From Acorus gramineus (lineage: Eukaryota > Streptophyta > Magnoliopsida > Acorales > Acoraceae): DNA of 64,000 bases. Below, one piece after another: positions 34,537 through 47,200 of the stretch. The stretch lies in assembly GCA_030737835.1 (NCBI GenBank), contig CM060849.1, positions 2,418,001 to 2,482,000 on the forward strand, given 5' to 3'. The translations under genes were made by a program, and so were the position numbers. The notes beneath the pieces were generated by a model, which was not told where the DNA came from, made no database searches, and saw only the letters and a program-made list of their open reading frames with translations. The stretch's first letter is position 1; every line of letters starts with the position of its first letter.

Positions 34537-37418
34537 CTCTTTCACACGATCTCCCTCGACCGTTGCCGAACCCCCCGGTTTTCGAGCAACTCCATCGTCG
34601 CCGGACCCCCCCAGTAGACCAGTACGAGCCCCTCCACCGTTTACGAGCCCCCATTTTCAAGCCCCTCCATCGTCGCCAGACCCCCCATTTTCGAGCCCCT
34701 CCGCTGAAACCTCCACCATCGCGTGTCTTCCCCTCCACCGTCGCGAAACAGCCCCTCCATCGTCGCCGAAAACCCCCGCCATCGTCTTAGTCGCATGCTC
34801 CCACTCTGAGCTCCGACCTCCTCTGACAGGTCCCCTGTGCACCGACGATTTTCGCTTCGACCTCCTCTGACACAGTCTTCGCCGAAGGTAATACCTAGAC
34901 TGCATATGATGTATTGTTTATGGGTAGACAAGATGTATGTTTTGTTTTGTTTAACAGCACTACTATAGATGTGTTTGTTATATTTGGATCTTTTGGAGTA
35001 TTATTAAATGGGTACAGTAGTTAAAAGCATATCTAGATTGCATATGATGAAATATGGAAAACTATATATAGAGAGAAACTTTTAAGTGGCATTACTAGAA
35101 AGCTTGTTTGTGACTGTTTTGGATTACATTCTTGTAACATATATTCAGTTAGATAATTGTTTAAAGAACAATTTATTCTTTTTGTTATATATAAAAAAAA
35201 ATACTGGACTTATGTGCAAATGGATTATTAGAAAGTTTATTTTTCTTGAATCTCTATATAGTTAGGGTTCAATGGATTGTTTTTGTTAGTATGCAAATTA
35301 TAGATGCTTTATGTCTTGTATGAGAAGATGGTATTGTTGAGTTGCTTGAATTAGCCATGGAAGCAGTAGTTTGAGGATCATGTCCCATGTTGTTGAATTA
35401 GCCATGTTGTTGGTCTGTGATAACTTGGGTGTGCATGTCCCATGATGCCATAATTAGGAATAGACCTTTAAATGTTTAGAATTTCAGACGTTTTACTAGG
35501 ATATATTGTTTTACCATCTGATACACAGATTAGTGGCTGTCATTTACCTATTTTGTTGCTTTTTTCCTTCTTTGAGATTGTTGTATATCAATATTACAAG
35601 TACATTTATAGACTGACCCAAACTGAAGAACTTGAGAGAGAGAGTTTAGTATAGGATTAGGTACTGATTTGTGAGTAATTTTGGTTTCCTTGGTTGCTAA
35701 TTAGTGTGTCTGTAAATAGGAGCATAATCGTTCGCGGGGAGAGCAGTTTATTCATCATATCCTTAGTGAATTTTTATACTCTGAATGCAAAATTTGTTGT
35801 GGACAGGGGAGAGCAGTTTATTCATCATATCCTCAGTGTGTCTCCTTTTTTTTTTCCCCTTTCTAATTTAGTGTGGTGAACTTCCTTGGCCAAAAGGACC
35901 AATGGTTGAACAAGATCCACTAACTTTTAGTTTGCAATCTACTAATTCTCTAGCCTAGCAATTGTAAAGTTGAGCTGCTGGTAGTTAGTTGGCTTTCTTG
36001 TTTTTAAATTTTGTTTTGTTGCAGAATTTTTAAGTATGTTTGGTTATTGTTATTTGGATGTTCATTACTGGAGGTGTTCTTGAATGTAATTACTGAATGA
36101 GTTGTTTGGTGTTGCGGATTACATTTGTACATGAAGAAATAAAAGAGGAAGAAAAGGAGATGTATTAAAAAAAAAAAAACCTCTGTTTCTGTAACCAACA
36201 TGACATCTCATCTGGTGGGAGTGGGCTGTGCCTGCTCTGTTAAAAGCTTCAATGCATATGAAAATATATATAATGTACAGAGAGATACATTGGGCCAGTG
36301 CTTGTTAAAAACATCATTTAAGTTGTCAGGGGGAGGGGGGTTCTCTCTTATTGGATGAGGCTTGAAGACCCCGGGGGGGTTTTCTGTTCTGAAGCTATCA
36401 TTTTTTATTGCGGGTATTTCTATTTTTAACACCATATGAAATAATGTGATTCTGATAGCATTGGTTTTCCTGTTGTGTTTGCTTAGGTACTTCATGTTCA
36501 GAGAAGATGATATTCTGGGAACACTACATGATTGATGGATTGCTGCTTAGACAATTATTTCTGGCATTATAGTTGAGAAGATGATGCCCGTGGGATTGAT
36601 AAATTTTGTTGTAGCTTTTTGAAATCTTTAGTTCTCTTCTATTAATGCAACTCTTGAACACCAAAAATGATGATAACATGTTACTGTTGTTGGAGACAGT
36701 ATTATTTTGTGACAATTGGGAGACTTTTCAAGTGATTTAATTATGGTGATTTATGATTTAGGATATCAAATTCATTGACAAGTTTGAAAATTTCATGTTT
36801 TCATTATATGGGTTGAATTTTTATTAATGTTTGGATATAATATGGTGAAGTGTATTTCCATGTTTATCGATAGGAAAAAAAAAATGATCAGTGCTTGAAT
36901 AGTGCTTAAATTGTAGAATGAAATGATTTACAGCTATATGAATACTATTGGATTTAAGTTTGTGAAAAATCCACTCTCTAACATATATTTCGGGGAACAA
37001 ATCCATATTTTTGAAATAGTTAAAAAATAAGCACATTTTGTAAATATTCAAGTTTGTGAAATATTCACTCTCTAAAGTGGGACATATATTTCGGGGAACA
37101 AATCCATATTTTTGAAATAGTTCAAAAATAAGCACGTTTTTTAAATATTCAAGTTTGTGAAATATTCACTCTCTAAAGTGGGACATATATTTCGGGGAAC
37201 CAAACATCAAAATTACATTCAATACTTATTAAAAAATAGATCAAAATACCCTTCTAATAAGCACTACTGTTAAGTGGTGAACAAAACACACTAATCTGAA
37301 TAAGTGCTTATATTTTTTGCTGAACCAAACAGTTTTTATCATCTAAACTGCATAAAACAATCAGTATTTATATAATCAGCATTGAATAATTCAGCATTCA
37401 GCAGAACCAAGCACAACC
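34537..37418. other. Right part of the Harbinger-like element
   Basis: It begins with a C-rich block (34545-34880) made of repeated CCCCTCCATCGTCGCC-like words, ending in GCCGAAGGTAATA, which resembles a 5' exon with a donor site. Beyond it lie AT-rich DNA, a ~70-bp duplication of GGGGAGAGCAGTTTATTC (35738 and 35807), and the subterminal tandem repeat. No transposase motif or recognisable captured gene was found. Confidence 0.45.
36952..37202. repeat. Subterminal ~100-bp tandem repeat, about 2.4 units
   Basis: Units contain CACTCTCTAAAGTGGGAC, ATATATTTCGGGGAAC and AATAAGCAC words. The array ends about 215 bp from the right end of the Harbinger-like element. Subterminal repeats are common binding regions for transposases; a role here is only inferred. 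Confidence 0.7.
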
Positions 37419-38100
37419 TTATACAACCCTATATTAGTTTTTTAAGATGCACCATATATTAGTTTTTTCAGTTACACTGAAAATGTATCTAAATTCAACA
37501 TAAAAAGCAAAAAATGTTTGCACGAATGTAAATAAACCATAGATACATATACCAAAAAAGTATCTAACATAAACAATTTAATCATTCATTAACTTAAAAC
37601 CAAAACACAAACAGGAAAATATAAAAACATGATGCATGTAATATTCAGATACATTTGGTATGTATCTGAATTTGAAACAAAAAATTCTATTTGCAAGATT
37701 GTAACAAAATTAAATAATACTTAAAAAAACATGCTTATAAACAAAAAAAAACACAGAATTATAAACATTTATATCATCATACGCAATTGTGTTGGGATTA
37801 TGTCTCGATCCGGTGATCACATCGGATGACCATGATGAAGATATATTAGGTTGGGCACTAATGAGTTGAATATTATTTAAAATTTGATCTTAATTAATAT
37901 TGAAAGTGAATCTCATAAAATATAAAACAATACTTGTTTGTTAATTAGCAGAGTGAATATCTCCTAATTAATGGGAACAATATTTGTATTTGTTTGTTAA
38001 TTGAGATATTACTTAGGGAGGAAGTTATTTATCTCTATAAATATTTTCTAGGGTTTCATGTCAAGATTAAGCATAACATAATACAATGTAGAGATCCTAA

Positions 38101-38357
38101 GGGTCTGTTTGGATAGGAGTATTGAGTACTTGGATTGGGATTGAGAATCTCAATCCATGTCAATAAATTGTTTGGATAAATTTTAAAAGGGGGATTGAAA
38201 TTGAGAGAGTGGGATTGGGAATCCTTGATTAGGGGGATTGGGAATCCCTCTCAAGAGGTGGTATTCCCTCAATCCCAATCTAGGTGGATTGAAAAAAGAC
38301 ATTTTTACCCAAGCTCTTCATCTCCCATAACACATAATATATACATATATAATATAA

Positions 38358-38430
<73 letters not shown>

Positions 38431-39120
38431 CATAACATATTTAATATAAATATATGTATATATATATTTAATATCATATAATATATACATATATAATATA
38501 AATATATTAAAAAATATACATACATACATATATATATAATATATATAAAACATAATATATTTAATATAAATATATGTATATATAAAATATAATATAATAT
38601 AATATAATATAATATAATATAAATTTAAATAAAGAATATAAATATATTTAAAAATATACATATATACACACACACACATATATATATATTCAAGCATTAA
38701 TTGTGATGCACACGTTCATAAATCCTCTTGATTTACTTTATTTATATAATATATAAATAAGGAAGCTTTCATAACCTATTGATTGGATGATATGAGATTC
38801 ATATAATTTATCATAACTAATTTGCTATGATATATATAAAAAATATATATATTATATTACTATCATAACTATTTTGCTATGATATCATAACTAATTTGCT
38901 ATGATATATATATATATATATATATATTGGGTATTTTTAGAAATATATATTTTTTATATTGTAATCCATGCATTACCAAACACATTATTGATTCTCAATC
39001 CTGTTTTTTGAATCATGTTCTTTACCAAACAGGTTGACATGATTCACAATCCCAATCCACCTGGATTTAGAATCCCAGGATTCACAGAATCTCAATCCCA
39101 CTTGTCAACCAAACAGACCC
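38101..39120. mobile_element. Harbinger/Tourist-type MITE, copy 1
   Basis: The ends are GGGTCTGTTTGGATAGG and (reverse complement) GGGTCTGTTTGGTTGAC, flanked by TAA at 38098-38100 and 39121-39123. The 1,020-bp interior contains a (TA)n tract near 38349-38428. No coding capacity is seen. It lies head-to-tail with copy 2, with a single TAA between them. Confidence 0.85.
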
Positions 39121-39376
39121 TAAGGGTCTGTTTGGATAGGAGTATTGGGTACTTGGATTGGGATTGAGAATCCCAATCCAAGTCAATAAGTTGTTTGGAT
39201 AAATTTTAAAAGGGGGATTGGAATTGAGAGAGTGGGATTGGGAATCCTTGATTAGGGGGATTGGGAATACCTCTCAAGAGGCAGTATTCCCCCAATCCCA
39301 ATCCAGGTGAATTGAAAAGAAACATTTTTACCCAGGTTCTTCATCTCCTTTAACACATAATATATATATATATATA

Positions 39377-40047
39377 GGGGTCGATGGGGTGCGACCGTGC
39401 GCACGGTGCACCCTATCGTGCAACCCATTAAAAACCGTCCGATCGATGGACCTCGATCAGACGATCAATTAAAAAAAAAAAAAAAATCGAGTACACCTCG
39501 AAATCAACCCCGTCTCTCTCTCGAACTCTCTCGCTCTCTCTCTCTCTCTCTCAACCCCACTCTCTCTCTCTCTCTCTCTCGACGACGACGAAATCGCCCC
39601 CCGTCGACGACGACCGCGACCCCCGTCCCTCTGCAACCCCGTCGACGTTACGGACCGACCCCCATCGACGACGACCGCGACCCCGTCGACCCCCGTCACC
39701 CCCGTCGACGTCGCCCCCGTCGCCCCCGTCGACCCCCGTCACCCCCGTCGACGTCGCCCCCGTCGACCCCCGTCACCCCCGTCGCCCCCCGTCGCCCCCG
39801 TCGACCCCCGTCACCCCCGTCGACGACGACCGCGTTTTTTTTTTCGATTTGTTTTTTTTTTCGATTTCGAGAGAGAGAGAGAGAGACAGCGAGAGAGAGA
39901 GAGAGAGGCAGGTCGAGAGAGAGATAGCGAATTTTTTTTTTTTCGTTTTTGTTTTTTTTAAAAAAAAAAACGAGGACCGTGCGATCGTACGGCCCTCGGA
40001 CGGGGTGCACGAGGGGTGCACCGTGCGCACGGTCGCACCCCAACGTC

Positions 40048-40050
<3 letters not shown>
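39377..40050. mobile_element. TIR element inserted in a TA microsatellite (copy 1)
   Basis: The left end begins GGGGTCGATGGGGTGCGACC, and the reverse complement of the right end begins GGCGACGTTGGGGTGCGACC; 29 consecutive bases from TGGGGTGCGACCG onward are identical. Inside, a (TC)n/poly(A) arm near 39470-39580 faces a poly(T)/(GA)n arm near 39838-39950, so the element is almost palindromic. The centre is a C-rich repeat of CCCCCGTCGACGTCGCCCC units. It is flanked by (TA)n on both sides. No gene is present, and the open frames here are low complexity. Confidence 0.75.
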
Positions 40051-40340
<290 letters not shown>

Positions 40341-41226
40341 ATGTATATTTTTAAATATATTTATATTCCTTATTTATTTATATATATATATATTTATATA
40401 TTATATATATAATATAATATAATATATTAAAAAATACACACACACACACACATATTATATTAAATATATATATACATATATATATATTAAATATGTATAT
40501 GTGTGTCTATATATATATATATATATATAAAGAATATAAATATATTTAAAAATATACATATATGCACATATATATATATTCAAGCATTAATTGTGATGCA
40601 CACGTTCATAAATACTCTTGATTTACTTTATTTATATAATATATGAATAAGGAAGCTTTCATAACCTATTGATTGGATGATATGAGATCCATGTAATTTA
40701 TCATAACTAATTTGTTATGATATATATAAAAAATATATATATTATATTTCTATCATAACTATTTTGCTATGATATCATAACTAATTTGCTATATATATAT
40801 ATATTGGGTATTTTTATAAATATATATATTTTATATTGTAATCCATGCATTACCAAACACATGATTGAGATTGAGAATCTCAATCCTGTTTTTTGAATCA
40901 TGTTCCTTACCAAACAGGTTGACATGATTCACAATCCAAATCCACTTGGATTTAGAATCTCAAGATTCACATAATCCCAATTTCACTTGTCAACCAAACA
41001 GGCCTTAAGGGAATGTTGAGAGGATTCTAAGAAAAGATAACTCATTGAGAGAGTTTATGAGTCTCTTAATGTATCTCAACTATAAAAGTGGATTCTCTAT
41101 TTTTTTGCCCCGTGGATGTAGCCTAGGCCGAACCATGTATATCTTGTATTCTTCATGTGATGTGATGGTTCGTTTTTGTATTTGATATCGTGTTTATTGT
41201 TGGCTTCTACGATTGCCTTCCCAACA

Positions 41227-44200
41227 AATTATACATGCTTGACAAAAAATAATACTGAATAGATCCATTGTTTAGAAATGATTAAACATGCGGAAAAAAA
41301 AGAGATTCATATAAGTATTAACATCGATATAATCAAAATAAAAAAATCCAATGAGCCAAACCTAAAATGATCATCATCATTGAAACAACAAACAATCACT
41401 CGGATAAAAAAATAAAACTGAAATTCATCTCAAAAACTAAAATCGATTTGTTGTTTGGCATTTAATTTCGTAGATGATCAATTGGGAAAAATATAAATCA
41501 TTCAAGTGTTTTAGAAAAAGAGCTTCTCTCAATAACGAATGGATGGATTGGATTAATTTTTTTTTTTTTTTTTTATAAAAAAAATCAATGTATATTGTAA
41601 CCACCTCCTACATTAAAGGAAAGGGATTGGTTATCAAATAAATAAAAAAACAACAATAATGATTTTTAGGCCCCAATTGATAGACCATATTCCAATCCCC
41701 ATGAGGTGGCAAGTTTGAAATACCTATATTACCCCCTCCCTAATTAATCGTTTTAGTATTCCATAACCACCCCATTAATCCCGAGGTAGTTATGATTTGT
41801 GATATCTTTCCGTTTTTTAGTATTTGTTTTCAATTTGACGTTCAAAAAATTTACGATTCTCCATTTCTGATTTGTGAATGATCGGCTGATAGGAAAACAA
41901 ATATGAATTTCATTTTTTATTCAGATCCAGTTGGGGTATACGAGGTGAATTCACAATTTTTTTTCTATGCGATCTGATTCTGGTGCAAACAGAAATTGAT
42001 ACATCTAGGTTAGGTTTTTTCAGATCCCAAAAATTACAATATTTTACGATTTTTTGGTTTTCAGATGGATTTGAAAACAAACATCGAATTTTATTTTTGT
42101 TTCAGTTCTATCGGTGGAGATGAGAAGAATTTGATTCATTTAGTTTTATTTATGACCAGTTTGTGGTGCAAACAATGGCAATCCATTCAAACAATGTGAC
42201 TAATGAGATCTCTGTTTCTACATAATTGCTTCAGATTCAGATATATTTCGTTAACAGGTTTTCAGATACAAATACAATTGATTCAGATATATACATTGTT
42301 TACAAAAACATTAAGATATTTTTATCAAACTCAATATATTATAATTACCAAATATAAGATAATAATACATGATCTACATTTATGACATTTCAAACATTTC
42401 ACTTGGTTATTTTCAATTGTTCATTCAATCAGATTTTGTTTCACTGAATTAAGAAACAATTGCATATTATATACATTTTCAGATACATGTATCTGACTTG
42501 TGTATTCGTTCATCAATTTTTTGTTTCCTCAGAAAATGAATTGTGTACACGAGAAACCCTATAACAATTGAAAAATGTCAATGTTTTTTCTTTAATCTAG
42601 ATACACTGGTAGACAAAGACAATGTAGCAGAAACAATTTTGTTATATATTAGAGATTTAGCACATGCTTCCAAACCTAAAAAAAAAATTCAGATTTTGTT
42701 CGGATTCATATACATGTACCTGAAACACTGATTTCAAACAAATCGTTTTTTAGATTTCAGATGCACTTATCTGAAACATTGATTTTTCAAATGGATTTTA
42801 GATTCAATCAGATTAATAGGAGACCAGAAAACAGAAGGGAACGTTTCATATTTAATTTTGAAAACCAGATATTTTGTCTTATAAGAAGTGCAAAAAATTA
42901 ATCTAAATTGATTTGTTTATATCGCCCAAAAAAAAAAAAAAAACCGCGACGGTAAAGTTTCGATTGTGGCAAGAAATCTAACATTTTTTTTTTGCCATTG
43001 TTGACGATCTGTTTGGGAAAGAGAATTAGATGATATGAACTCTTTATAGTCGAATTTTTTTTTGTTCGTATGGTTTTGTTCAATTTGGAAACCCGAAGTT
43101 TTAAATCTTTTTTGGAATATATTCAGTCGGGGGAGAGGATTCAATGATCTCTCCTTTTTTTGGGATTTTATTACGAGGATTAATGATGGGGAGAGGATTC
43201 AATGATCCCCTTTTTTTGGGATTCTGTTATGGGCATTAATGGTGATATTAGTTAGTTAAAGTGAATTTTTAAAAATCTTAGAAAAGGTAGTCATGTCATT
43301 GTCATTTTGATAGTTTGAAAAAATCAAACATAGAACCAATAGAAGAGTGTCACCTATTGAGACTCACCAATGGGGTCTAATTTCTGAGGCCCAGGTAACA
43401 GCACTGAAAAAACAAATAAGGATAAATAGGAAATTACACGTGTATCACTTCATGGGGTTTGTGATAGGCCTAAAAATCATTATTGTTTTCATAAACATAA
43501 AATACATGTTCATGGATTCTAAATATTGAGCTATTCAATCAAAACATTAATTCATTGATAAAAAATCAAACGGACATTAATTTGTTAATGAAAAGTGTTA
43601 TTCATTAATTTGTTAATGAAAAGTGCTATTCAATCAAAACATTAATTCATTGATAAAAAATCAAACGGACATTAATTTGTTAATGAAAAGTGTTATTCAT
43701 TAATTTGTTAATGAAAAGTGTTATTCACTCCTTATCATATACATAAAGTCATGTGTTATTCAATTTTAATAACAATTTGCAAAGATTTGTAAAGGTTTGC
43801 ATAAATCATAGAATTTTTATAAAACTATGAAAGGAAAATAAATTCCAAAATCCCACCCAAAAGGTGAGATTCTCTATTTTTTCATCTCTATTTTTATTTC
43901 TGTTATAAAACATGGCATATTAAACCTTCTATTTTGATGAATGTGCGTATAAAATATTATTGTCACCTCAGCATATAAAACTACTAATATTCAAACGTTA
44001 AGGAAAAATATTACAGCAGTTAGGCCTTTGATAATAGATCAAGAAGGGCAATTAAGAAAGTATGTTTCATTTTTAATTGACGACTGTTTGTTAAAATGCA
44101 TCACAAAGCTCAATTACACAAACTAATTTGATATCATAATATGAAAGCCTGATATATGTACATGAAGCATGTCCAACGAAGATAATTTGGGAGGGGGGGG

Positions 44201-44287
44201 GGGTGACAAAGCATTGAACAATATTTATGTTACAAGATGAACAATGTCATACCTCATCATTCATTTCCAAAACAATGTCAAACCCTT
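41227..44287. other. AT-rich intergenic DNA with a 95-bp tandem repeat
   Basis: No gene is recognised. At 43531-43722 a 95-bp unit starting CTATTCAATCAAAAC occurs twice (43531 and 43626), each with two internal copies of a TTAATTTGTTAATGAAAAGTG block. The last ~200 bp before 44288 are a plausible 3' UTR of HSFA4. Confidence 0.65.
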
Positions 44288-47200
44288 TCAGCTCTCAGCT
44301 GGAGTCAGATGCCCCATCTGTTCGGTAAGGTGATCAACATTCTTCTTGTTCAACCAGAAATTTCCACGGTCAGGTGGCTTGCCCTCATTCTTTCTTCCAT
44401 CCATATTCCGTCTTTCAGATTGGACCTCCTGCATGTCCGGAAGGGGGGACTCTGTAAAAAACTGCTCCCAGAATACATCATTTACCCCTGTTGGCACAGG
44501 TGGAGTTGCTGTCTCCACTTCACAATCTCCTGAAGAGTGAACCTCATGAGCAGTGGGCTCTGAATTCATGTCTATCTCATTAACTTTGGCACGAGTGTCA
44601 ATCTGGAATTCAATAGATGGAATACTAGGGCTTTCTGCATAACTGGTAGATTCAGCAAGCTCTGGAGAAGAATGGAGGTCTCCCATACAAGGTGAAGCAG
44701 GGTGTAACCTGGGAGATTGGGGCTGCAAATTCATGTCTGCATTTTCCAAAGGCAAAGATGTGTGCATTTCCGTAAGAACCACCCCAGAAGAGATGCATCC
44801 TGCATCCTCATCGTACATTTCTTCTCCAGAAGCACGGCTAACTGCTCGAAAGAAGTTCTCCAATGAATTCAAAGATGATTCCATATTCTCAAAGGGATCT
44901 ATGTCTAACTGCTGCACAGAATCCTCTTTACTTGTGGATGGAAGGGGCATGACCTCGTTTTCTTCCACTGAGATGGGCCCAAATTTCAGCAGTCTCCTCT
45001 TCTTGCTATGGATATCAGACTGCTGAATGAGGTTCGAGAGAAAACCAGGCCTTTGAACTATCCGAGTAATAAAAGCTACCATCCGCTGCTGGCGTTGTTG
45101 TATTTGATTCAAACGCTGATCCAAAGACTGCATCTGCAACTCCATCCCATGTCGCTGCTGCACATGCTTTTGAAGCTCCAATATGAGATCATTTTTATCA
45201 TGTTTCAATTTTTCAATTTCTTCATCAAGTTCCCGCTTCTCTGATTCAGATAATGGACCCAAGGAATTTCCTTTTCCTTGATGGTTTAGGGAATGACTAT
45301 GTATTGGCTTCCGTCTGTGAATGTTCTTCAGCAAGTGCCTTTGCCCTCTCACAAATTCTTCATTCGCAAATTCCCATTGGTCAGGATCGATTTTCCTAAA
45401 ACCCTGGACAAAAAAAAGTTATCTAAGAACTCACTTTGAAAATAAGAATCTTCAAATTACCAAATAAACAGAAGATCACATACTAGAAAAATGGATGGGT
45501 CAAAATCCTGTGCAACAGACTTTACACACACAACATGGAGAAGTTGGGATACCTTATCATGGAAGGAGACTTCAGAGTTACAGCTTGATTGATGGAAACT
45601 GATATTCCAATGACTTAATATTTTACGCAAATTATGATATCCCAGAGGACACTAACGGTTACAAGAAAATGAGAAAACAAGAGGTGATCACAACATTAGT
45701 TATGGTAGAGGTCCACACCACCTATTTATTCCTGTGACTGATCCTTCCAATTAAATATTAGGCTGGTGAGACCATGTTAATGTATAATCTAATACTCTTC
45801 CATGCTCATAACAAAAACTAAATCAAAATGATTAATGATATGTTTAAATAACAATTCATATATTTAATTCTATAGCAAGATCACATAATCAATCAACTTA
45901 GGCAGATCAATAAACCTATGGACTGACCCCTGGCTTGACGGCCTTGTTACCAATAACACCAAATTAATGAAGAATTTGAATATTAAACGCACATTAAACA
46001 GAAAAAAAATTTAATCCCATATTAATTGCGCCTTAAAAGAAAAGTACGTGTTTTACCAAATTAAATGTGTAGTACGCGTATTAAATGCGCATTAAACGCG
46101 TACTAAACACGTATTAAACGCATTTTTACTTTTTGTAATATTTTGATGCATTTGAAGTTTGAACTATAAACTAGTAGATGTCCATGTTATATTTTGATTA
46201 ATTTGCTTGGCCTAGTACTATGTTTCAAGTCTTAAACATTTAATAATTGCTGATTTTCTATTTTAAATTTATTTTTTATTGTTCCGATGTTTTTCCAATT
46301 TTTTCCCTACCGCATTATTCCTGAATTCCGTACGGGTGACAAGGCTTGAAGGGATGAGGATGCAGTGATTTCTACCAAAAGGATACAAGTATCTAGTCCA
46401 CCCCAGAAGGAAACAGTGGGCCAATCTCTACTAACCAGTGGTAGAAACCACACAGATGGCCTCCTGATTTTGCTCCTCTCGCAGAAAATTTGTAATACCC
46501 CATTAGGAGAACCAGGAGATGACTAAAGGAAAGAACTCCATTCTCCACTCATAGAAAATGATAAATGGCGCGACCATAGACAACTGAAGTGAGGGCTAAC
46601 AAAGTAGTTCAGGTATACTTTGGCCGTTGGTTAAAGGCAATCGTGCAGAAGAAGCAAGCTATCTCTTTCTCTGGCCTAAAGCTCTTAGACAATAGTAGGC
46701 TCTCTCTTTCATAGGTGATCAGCGTAACCATAACCAAACGTCTGTCTTATAGAAAGATGTGATGCTTTGTACTCTATCACAAGACCTATTTATTATTGAT
46801 TCAACTACAGCTAGGCGAGATGACAACATTGATGGCAACACATCCGAAGAAAGAATGCAGTTTCGGTAGAGGTGAGGTGAGCGAAGAGTCTTTTTAAAAA
46901 ACTTATGTTTAGTCTTCACTCTCCAGTCACTTGAGGCTATTATTGGCACTTTCAAGGTTCTCGAGATGATAGCAGCTATAGAGGTATTAGACTGCGGAAC
47001 CAAACCAGTAGACTTACTGGCTGTTAGGAAGATCTCTCATGGTTCCTCCTCCATCTTACCTGATCCAATCTGGCCTGAACTCCAGGATACACTGGCATAC
47101 CCCAGGATAGAATTAGATGATGTAAGTACTATCACTGGGGATTTTCTGAAGGCCTACTTAACCAATAAACAAATAGATAGGAAAGAGGGGAGTGAGGGGA

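Larger units (their letters stand above)
26308..37418. mobile_element. PIF/Harbinger-like element carrying a three-deep LTR nest
   Basis: The left end GGCTGCGTTTGGTTTGG and right end (reverse complement GGTTGTGCTTGGTTCTG) are imperfect inverted repeats, flanked by TTA at 26305-26307 and 37419-37421. Further inside, both ends share AATAAGTA(C/T)TGAA. Without the nested LTR block (26634-34536) it is about 3.2 kb. No transposase domain was found in 34537-37418, so it looks non-autonomous. The TTA duplication supports PIF/Harbinger, but a TTTGGTT-type end is not specific. Confidence 0.55.

Noticed and set aside
38280-38697. Tyr/Ile-rich open frames
   Set aside because: Translations of (TA)n tracts inside the MITE.
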